From NCBI GenBank assembly GCA_964020085.1, contig CAXHUQ010001429.1:64501-128500 (forward strand): DNA of 64,000 bases, written 5' to 3'. Positions 56,298-64,000 of this stretch are shown in pieces. The stretch's first letter is position 1, and each line of letters starts with the position of its first letter. Made by a program: the position numbers and the translations under genes. The DNA comes from Micromussa lordhowensis. Taxonomy: Eukaryota; Cnidaria; Anthozoa; Scleractinia; Lobophylliidae. The notes below the pieces were generated by a model. That model was given only the letters and a program-made list of their open reading frames with translations. It was not told the origin of the DNA and did no database searches.

Positions 56298-56382
56298 TAC
56301 TTTAGTTTAGGTTTTAAAGCGTAGTCTCATCGTCTTCCACTCAATCGCATTTATCCACCTACCTCTTCTTCGTTTGGGTTTG

Positions 56383-56488
56383 GGCGTTGGAGTTTTATTG
56401 TCAACGTAGTTTCGGTTTCATTGATTGTGTGACAATAAACTCTTTTGTTGCCAAACTCTTTGTGGTCTGTGGTTAAATGCGATCGATT
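56383..56488 (+). repeat. Split direct repeat B1, copy 2
   Basis: Counterpart of 41980-42085; AATAAA at 56434-56439. Confidence 0.9.
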
Positions 56489-56609
56489 GGTTACATCATC
56501 ACCTGAGTGATGATGGATAATTGATGCGTGATACCTATCTATGATTTAACGCGCGGCTTGTCACGTCAAGTCAGTCATTCGCTCTTAGCTCGCGGTCTTC
56601 AGCTTTCGT
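56489..56609 (+). repeat. Split direct repeat A2, copy 2
   Basis: Counterpart of 42086-42206; palindrome arms at 56494-56502 and 56507-56515. Confidence 0.9.
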
Positions 56610-56634
56610 TTTCCCTAATACCCTCCCGCCCTAC

Positions 56635-56740
56635 GGCGTTGGAGTTTTATTGTCAACGTAGTTTCGGTTTCATTGATTGTGTGAAAATAAACTCTTTTGT
56701 TGCCAAACTCTTTGTGGTCTGTGGTTAAATGCGATCGATT
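56635..56740 (+). repeat. Split direct repeat B2, copy 2 (right end)
   Basis: Counterpart of 42232-42337; AATAAA at 56686-56691. Host sequence resumes with CTTACAGTTGG. Confidence 0.9.
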
Positions 56741-56959
56741 CTTACAGTTGGCTTTCCTTAAAGCCCAAAGCGCCTCCCTTACTGCAAAGTGCGCTTTCCT
56801 TACAGCAAACTGCGCTTTGCTTACAGCAAACTGCGCTTTTCTTACAGCAAACTGCGCTTTCCTTACATGAACCCTTTTTCATTTTGTGCCATCTTGCTGG
56901 TAGAATATCTCCACGAGTATTCAACTAAGATCTGAGACAAAGCCGATACCCCACCACAG

Positions 56960-57509
56960 GAAACAAGCTGTGATTCTTGGCCGAGGCTCAGAAAATAAGG
57001 AATCATTCCTGGCAATCCATGAAAGCCAGGTATCAGTTACTTTCTGGGGCCTCCGCAAAGAAGGAAAAGAAGAAGACGTCTTTTACAAAGAAAGCCAAGC
57101 CAAACAACCAGAGACCGCTGCCGTTCACGTCGACCACATCCACCCGCTCCACCTCCACGTCCACGTCCACATCTACATCGACGTCCACATCCACCCGCCC
57201 CACATTCACATCCACTCGCCCCACATCCACATCCACTCGCCCCACAACTACCGACAGCTCAACACAGACAGACAGTACGGGGATGGTGAGCGTCGGGGTC
57301 GGCATCCACCTGTTCTGTCCTGTGACGCAGTACAGGCCAGTGGATGCAGGCACCCAGACATTACCGCCACCATCCCACAGACGATCCCACTCATGTTCCT
57401 TTTAGAGACATCCACTCATCCACAACTGACATTGACAGACGAAGGTGCCTCCGTCCTCAGCAACAGTGCCGAGTTGATGGAAGCACAGACGATGACCTTT
57501 TTCATATAA
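56960..57509 (+). CDS. Gene 1 exon 2, unit 11 right copy (type II), under leader B
   Basis: Second chimeric gene 1: leader B (ATG 52980, donor 52984), element, then this exon. The minisatellite to its left is of the unit 2/10 form, while that of unit 9 is of the unit 3/6/7 form, so the right flanks of the two elements have different histories. Confidence 0.4.
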
Positions 57510-59822
57510 TTATCCACATGCATCCTTCCCACGCACCATACCCATCATACCTACATCATTCGCCCATGCGTTATCCTTGTACATAAATTCCTGTAAATAG
57601 TCGTTGATCATTAGTGTATTTAAAAAAATTGTCAAAAAAAAGAACAAAAAAAAAAAACACCAAAAAAAACCATGCCACGTTACGGCTTCCATTCAACAAA
57701 GTTGAATGTTTGTAAATACAACTGTAAATAGAATTGTAAAATAGAATCTAAATTATTACTTATTTATTGTAAATTTTTACTGTACAAAAAATTGTATATA
57801 TTTTAACCTCGGTAAAAACAACCATGTCTTACCCCATTGTTGGTTGAGACTTGGACTCGGCGCTTATGGATTGCGTCTGGGATCAAACACGAGTTGGGGT
57901 AACCAATCCCCGAGGAGTGCCCCACGGAAACATAGTGCCATTTTTTTTGTCTTACCTCATTGTTGGTTGAGACTTAAACTCGGCGCTTATGGTTTCCGTC
58001 TGGGATCAAACACGAGTTGGGGTAACCAATCCCCGAGGAGTGCCCCACGGAAACATAGTGCCATTTTTTGGCGTGCAAGAGGGTGTTGAAGCGCAACTTG
58101 CGAACAGGAAGTTTGCTAGGCTTTCCAGGCAGTTTGTAAGCCCTGGTCTGTCTAATCGCCTCTCACACCCTTAGCCAGCTCCACCTCCTCGCGGTGCACC
58201 CTGGATAGCCTGGCCTTGCGGCTAAGGTTAACAGACGGAGCTCTGGCGCAATTAGAGGGGCTAATCACCCCTTCAGTGGTTGGCCTATCACTGGTTTTCC
58301 TTGTTTACTTGCTGATGGAGCTGTTGCAGTAAGCCGCAGGACTAAAATCATTGAAATGAGGTAAGTTGTTTGCCTTAAAACTTCCTTACAGTTGGCTTTA
58401 CTTAAAGCCCAAAGCGCCTCCCTTACTGCAAAGTGCGCTTTCCTTACAGCAAACTGCGCTTTGCTTACAGCAAACTGCGCTTTTCTTACATTAAACTGCG
58501 CTTTCCTTACATGAACCCTTTTTCATTTTGTGCCATCTTGCTGGTAGAATATCTCCACGAACATTCAACTAAGATCTGAGATGTTTTCGCTGGTTGTGCT
58601 CTATATACAGGGCTACCAAACCGTATCTATTGCAATCTTGCAGCTACTATTTTAGCCGAGATATTTGGGCTCAAAAGTCGAAAAAAAAATTTCAACTTTT
58701 TTGTAAATTTTGTGCCATCTTTCACATATTATATCTCACCCAATATTCAACCAACACCTAAGATATTAATGGCGCTCGGCATCCATTAACAGGGCTATTT
58801 AACCATGTATTTTACTATCCTTCAAATATTAAATTGTTAGAGATATTTAGGCTCAAAAGTCCAAAAAGATCGCTTTTTGTAATTTTGTGCAATCTTTGAG
58901 TTATATTATCTCTTAGAGTATTAAACTAAGATCTACCATATTCCTAGTAGCTAAGCTGTATAAATAGGGCTACGTAAATATATGTCTTAAAATCTTGTTG
59001 CTGTAAAATTGTCTGAGATATTTGGGCTCAAAAGTCGAAAACAATTGTCGACACTTAGGGTTTTTTAATTTGTGCTATCTTGCAGGTGTTATATCTCAAC
59101 CAATATTCAACCAACATCTAAGATATTAACGATGCCTGTGCTCCGTCTAAAGTGCTAATTAACGATATATTTTGCTTCTCCTCAGTTATTAAATTGCGAG
59201 AGCTATTAAGGCTCAAAAGTAAAAAAAAAATCAGATTTTTGAAAAAAACATGGCAAAAAAATTTTTTTTTTCGGACTGAAACATTGACCTGTAAGCTGGA
59301 AAACGCAACCGAGCTACATAGCAGAGGTCTTCTGGGCCTCATTGGTGAAAACCGCGGAAAAAACGGCCCATTGGGACACTTTTTAGCAATATTATTGTAT
59401 TGACCTGACATGACATCATTTTCAGTGTTTACTACACTGCTTCGAAGTGGTGAGTACATGCTTTTTGAGCTCTGTCTTTTTTGTTATTTTGCACCCTTAA
59501 AACACTGTGCAGAGGCGATCCAACTATCGGAAGAGTTGTCTAAGGTGCTCGGGCATCTGGCTTGAACATTTTCTTCCCACAGAACACGATTGCGTCTGCA
59601 CAGGCTCTGGTCGGAGATTAAGGGTGCTCTCTGACCACTTTGTTGTTTGAGGACCCAAGAGCATGTATTAGTTTTCAGCTCTTCCTATCATTGCGAAGCA
59701 GAATTAAAGTATGCGGTTTACGAGATAGGGACAGTTAAAGTTTGACCTCGCTTTTGCGTTAAAACTTTACTGCTGATGTTGTTCTTTGTTTACCTGTAAT
59801 TGTTTGCATCCTTAGATTCACC

Positions 59823-60518
59823 ATGGCAAATTACTTTCATCACTGGTTCTTGGAGGTGCTTTTCGCGGAGGAGACCTTGCAGTATATCCAGACAGTGGGC
59901 AGGCAGGAACCTCTGGCCTTCTGTGTCTGGTTCCTTATCCTTGTGGACAGAGTGAACCGCCTAACCATCCTCTTTCGGCCGATGTTTTATGGCCAGATTT
60001 TACAATCGATCTTTTTAATGCGTGCTGCGCTTGGTCATCCGCCTCTGCCACGCCTGCCACTACCACCGACACCAAGCCCATCCTCAAGCAGAAGGACCAT
60101 CCTATCTGGAGAATCTACCACACCCTCTCCATCACACTCCGCCTCGTCCGCCTCGTCCCACGCCTCATCCTCACCCACACATTCATCCCAGAACACACCA
60201 TTACCATCACCCACCCCATCCCCATTATCTACATCTTCATATTCAGGCGGATTTTCGCCACCATCACCATTCACATTATCATCCTCACCATTCGTGGACT
60301 CCAGAAATGTCACACCGTACGCTTCATCACATTCGTCATCATCATCGCCATTCGTGGACTCCAGGAATGTCACACCGTACGCTTCATCACATTCGTCATC
60401 ATCATCGCCATCATCATCACCACATTCGTCATCGCCATCATCATCACCACGCTCATCTTTGCGTTCTCGTTCGTCATCACCTTCACCCCCACCGACAAAA
60501 GGCCCACGACGATCGTAA
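59823..60518 (+). CDS. Gene 2, unit 11
   Basis: 231 aa with Gly143. Leader ATG at 58356; short intron with private changes near 59335-59342. Confidence 0.48.
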   Translation: MANYFHHWFLEVLFAEETLQYIQTVGRQEPLAFCVWFLILVDRVNRLTILFRPMFYGQILQSIFLMRAALGHPPLPRLPLPPTPSPSSSRRTILSGESTTPSPSHSASSASSHASSSPTHSSQNTPLPSPTPSPLSTSSYSGGFSPPSPFTLSSSPFVDSRNVTPYASSHSSSSSPFVDSRNVTPYASSHSSSSSPSSSPHSSSPSSSPRSSLRSRSSSPSPPPTKGPRRS

Positions 60519-61219
60519 AGACTGACTGATATCCATTCATTTTGACTTTCCAGATCCATCGTTCGCACGCATCATACATCGTTCGCACGCATCATACATC
60601 ATTCGCACGCATCATACATCGTTCGCATCCACACATAATTTCTTTTTGCCTTTTGGTTGAGATTTCATGCCATTGCGCTTTGAGTTAAAGTTCAAATTTA
60701 AGACAGTTCATATTTCGTAAACAGTTCTAAATAGAATTATGCATTGTAAATTTCGCTGTACATAAAATTGTATAATAAACAACCATGCAACTGTGTTATT
60801 GTTGCTTCACACTTAGACTCAGCGCTTTATGTCTCCCGTCAGGGATCAAACACGAGCTGGGGTAGCCAGCCAACCCCCGGGGAGTGCCCCACAGGAACAT
60901 CTAGTGTCTCTACAGTCTAAGAAACCATTTTTGGGGGTGCAAAAGGGTGTTGAAGTGCAACTTGCAAACAAGAAGGTTGCTAGGCTTTCCAGGCGGTTTG
61001 TAAGCCCTGGACTGTCTAATCGCCTCTCACACCCTTAGCCAGCTCCACCTCCTCGAGGTGCACCCTGGATAGCCTGGCCTTGCGGCTAAGGTTAACAGAC
61101 GGAGCTCTGGCGCAATTAGAGGGGCTAATCACCCCTTCAGTGGTTGGCCTATCACTGGTTTTCCTTGTTTACTTGCTGATGGAGCTGTTGCAGTAAGCCG
61201 GAGGACTAAAATCATTGAA

Positions 61220-62018
61220 ATGAGGTAAGTTGTTTGCAATTAAAACTTCCTTACAGTTGGGTTTCCTTAAAGCCCAAAGCGCCTCCCTTACTGCAAAGTG
61301 CGCTTTCCTTACAGCAAACTGCGCTTTGCTTACAGCAAACTGCGCTTTCCTTACATGAACCCTTTTTCATTTTGTGCCATCTTGCTGGTAGAATATCTCC
61401 ACGAGTATTCAACTAAGATCTGAGACAAAGCCGATACCCCACCACAGGAAACAAGCTGTGATTCTTGGCCGAGGCTCAGAAAATAAGAAATCATTCCTGG
61501 CAATCCATGAAAGCCAGGTATCAGTTACTTTCTGGGGCCTCCGCAAAGAAGGAAAAGAAGAAGACGTCTTTTACAAAGAAAGCCAAGCCAAAACACAAGA
61601 GACCGCTGCCGTTCACGTCGACCACATCCACCCGCTCCACCTCCACGTCCACGTCCACATCTACATCGACGTCCACATCCACCCGCCCCACATTCACATC
61701 CACTCGCCCCACATCCACATCCACTCGCCCCACATCCACATCCACTCGCCCCACAACTACCGACAGCTCAACACAGACAGACGGTACGGGGATGGTGAGC
61801 GTCGGGGTCGGCATCCACCTGTTCTGTCCTGTGACGCAGTACAGGCCAGTGGATGCAGGCACCCAGACATTACCGCCACCATCCCACAGACGATCCCACT
61901 CATGTTCCTTTTAGAGACATCCACTCATCCACAACTGACATTGACAGACGAAGGTGCCTCCGTCCTCAGCAACAGTGCCGAGTTGATGGAAGCACAGACG
62001 ATGACCTTTTTCATATAA
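61220..62018 (+). CDS. Gene 1, unit 12 (type III with extra repeat)
   Basis: Join 61220..61224 with 61448..62018, 191 aa. One additional 21-bp copy adds HIHIHSP to the His-rich segment and keeps the frame. Otherwise type III. Confidence 0.42.
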
Positions 62019-62865
62019 TTATCCACATGCATCCTTCCCACGCACCATACCCATCATACCTACATCATTCGCCCATGCGTTATCCTTGTACATAAATTCC
62101 TGTAAATAGTCGTTGATCATTAGTGTATTTAAAAAAATTGTCAAAAAAAAAGAACAAAAAAAAAAACACCAAAAAAAACAATGCCACGTTACGGCTTCCA
62201 TTCAACAAAGTTGAATGTTTGTAAATACAACTGTAAATAGAATTGTAAAATAGAATCTAAATTATTACTTATTTATTGTAAATTTTTACTGTACAAAAAA
62301 TTGTATATATTTTAACCTCGGTAAAAACAACCATGTCTTACCCCATTGCTGGTTGAGACTTGGACTCGGCGCTTATGGATTGCGTCTGGGATCAAACACG
62401 AGTTGGGGTAACCAATCCCCGAGGAGTGCCCCACGGAAACATAGTGCCATTTTTTTTTGTCTTACCTCATTGTTGGTTGAGACTTAAACTCGGCGCTTAT
62501 GGTTTCCGTCTGGGATCAAACACGAGTTGGGGTAACCAATCCCCAAGGAGTGCCCCACGGAAACATAGTGCCATTTTTTGGCGTGCAAAAGGGTGTTGAA
62601 GCGCAACTTGCGAACAGGAAGTTTGCTAGGCTTTCCAGGCAGTTTGTAAGCCCTGGTCTGTCTAATCGCCTCTCACACCCTTAGCCAGCTCCACCTCCTC
62701 GCGGTGCACCCTGGATAGCCTGGCCTTGCGGCTAAGGTTAACAGACGGAGCTCTGGCGCAATTAGAGGGGCTAATCACCCCTTCAGTGGTTGGCCTATCA
62801 CTGGTTTTCCTTGTTTACTTGCTGATGGAGCTGTTGCAGTAAGCCGCAGGACTAAAATCATTGAA

Positions 62866-64000
62866 ATGAGGTAAGTTGTTTGCCTTAAAACTTCCTTACA
62901 GTTGGCTTTACTTAAAGCCCAAAGCGCCTCCCTTACTGCAAAGTGCGCTTTCCTTACAGCAAACTGCGCTTTGCTTACAGCAAACTGCGCTTTTCTTACA
63001 TTAAACTGCGCTTTCCTTACATGAACCCTTTTTCATTTTGTGCCATCTTGCTGGTAGAATATCTCCACGAACATTCAACTAAGATCTGAGATGTTTTCGC
63101 TGGTTGTGCTCTATATACAGGGCTACCAAACCGTATCTATTGCAATCTTGCAGCTACTATTTTAGCCGAGATATTTGGGCTCAAAAGTCGAAAAAAAAAT
63201 TTCAACTTTTTTGTAAATTTTGTGCCATCTTTCACATATTATATCTCACTCAATATTCAACCAACACCTAAGATATTAATGGCGCTCGGCATCCATTAAC
63301 AGGGCTATTTAACCATGTATTTTACTATCCTTCAAATATTAAATTGTTAGAGATATTTAGGCTCAAAAGTCCAAAAAGATCGCTTTTTGTAATTTTGTGC
63401 AATCTTTGAGTTATATTATCTCTTAGAGTATTAAACTAAGATCTACCATATTCCTAGTAGCTAAGCTGTATAAATAGGGCTACGTAAATATATGTCTTAA
63501 AATCTTGTTGCTGTAAAATTGTCTGAGATATTTGGGCTCAAAAGTCGAAAACAATTGTCGACACTTAGGGTTTTTTAATTTGTGCTATCTTGCAGGTGTT
63601 ATATCTCAACCAATATTCAACCAACATCTAAGATATTAACGATGCCTGTGCTCCGTCTAAAGTGCTAATTAACGATATATTTTGCTTCTCCTCAGTTATT
63701 AAATTGCGAGAGCTATTAAGGCTCAAAAGTAAAAAAAAATCAGATTTTTGAAAAAAACATGGCAAAAAAATTTTTTTTTTCGGACTGAAACATTGACCTG
63801 TAAGCTGGAAAACGCAACCGAGCTACATAGCAGAGGTCTTCTGGACCTCATTGGTGAAAACCGCGGAAAAAACGGCCCATTGGGACACTTTTTAGCAATA
63901 TTATTGTATTGACCTGACATGACATCATTTTCAGTGTTTACTACACTGCTTCGAAGTGGTGAGTACATGCTTTTTGAGCTCTGTCTTTTTTGTTATTTTG
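62866..64000 (+). other. Gene 2, unit 12: leader end and partial intron
   Basis: Leader B end ATGAG (62866-62870), donor GTAAGT at 62871, minisatellite, the four monomers, and the splice-like segment up to the window edge. Exon 2 lies outside. This leader has the CCCCAAGG and GCAAAAGGG variants of the element-bearing leaders yet no insertion. Confidence 0.6.

Larger units (their letters stand above)
53009..56740 (+). mobile_element. Ngaro/PAT-like YR retrotransposon, copy 2 (3,732 bp)
   Basis: Same length, structure and junctions as copy 1, offset by 14,403 bp. Within the long frames I see three amino-acid differences. Because the left host flank is also shared, this is most simply a duplicate of copy 1 made by array recombination and not an independent insertion. 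It retains Arg in FLRYGWP of RT, where copy 1 has Cys. Confidence 0.9.
50697..60560 (+). repeat. Array unit 11, enlarged and chimeric (9,864 bp)
   Basis: Same architecture as unit 9: leader A and gene 1 (51356-52133), leader B with ATG at 52980, retrotransposon 53009-56740, second gene 1 exon 56960-57509, leader B with ATG at 58356, long intron 58361-59815, gene 2 59823-60518. The left flank carries the variants of unit 9, while the part to the right of the element resembles unit 10 more than unit 9. Confidence 0.93.
60561..64000 (+). repeat. Array unit 12 (partial, 3,440 bp in window)
   Basis: Cut by the window end inside the gene 2 intron. Gene 1 (61220-62018) is the longest allele. Leader B (ATG at 62866) shares several variants with the element-bearing leaders of units 9 and 11 but continues into intact CTTCCTTACAG, so it is the closest empty-site relative seen here. 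Confidence 0.93.

Overview
The window is eukaryotic DNA made almost entirely of one tandem, head-to-tail array. Twelve copies of a unit of about 4.55 kb (ten regular, two enlarged, the last cut by the window edge) run from base 1 to 64000 with no flanking sequence on either side. GT-AG splice signals, AATAAA signals, an intron of about 1.5 kb, satellite-like intron sequence and a tyrosine-recombinase retrotransposon point to a eukaryote. I think an invertebrate animal most likely, but the sequence does not fix the lineage.

Each unit holds two genes on the + strand that look like ancient copies of each other. Gene 1 has a leader exon ending in ATGAG just before GTAAGT, a short intron with a 21-bp minisatellite, and a second exon with a His-rich reading frame (about 184 aa after splicing). 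Gene 2 has a related leader exon ending in the same ATGAG/GTAAGT, a 1.5-kb intron holding six 21-bp repeats and four diverged monomers of about 180 bp, and a second exon with a frame of 231 aa (235 after splicing): a hydrophobic N-terminus and a Ser/Pro-rich tail. In both genes the predicted splice joins the leader ATG in frame to the long frame of exon 2. I recognise neither protein family. Both second exons are so low in complexity that several frames are open, so their coding status is not proven.

Units 9 and 11 each carry a 3,732-bp retrotransposon of the Ngaro/PAT type of the DIRS order: split direct repeats A1-[gag end, RT, RNase H, YR]-B1-A2-B2, no target-site duplication, no integrase of the DDE type. 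Gag and RT share one frame interrupted by UGA-CUA, RNase H lies in the +1 frame, and YR is a separate frame. The element sits exactly 24 nt inside the leader intron. Its left flank is the gene 2 leader and its right flank is the gene 1 intron, so it forms the junction of a rearrangement that places the gene 2 leader upstream of a second gene 1 coding exon.

The units differ by few substitutions and by minisatellite copy number. They form a higher-order pattern: units 3 and 7 appear to be the same 4,510-bp variant 18,163 bp apart, and units 9 and 11 share the element and its left flank. Unequal exchange or conversion has clearly been active. Collapse or mis-joining during assembly of so regular an array must be kept in mind.
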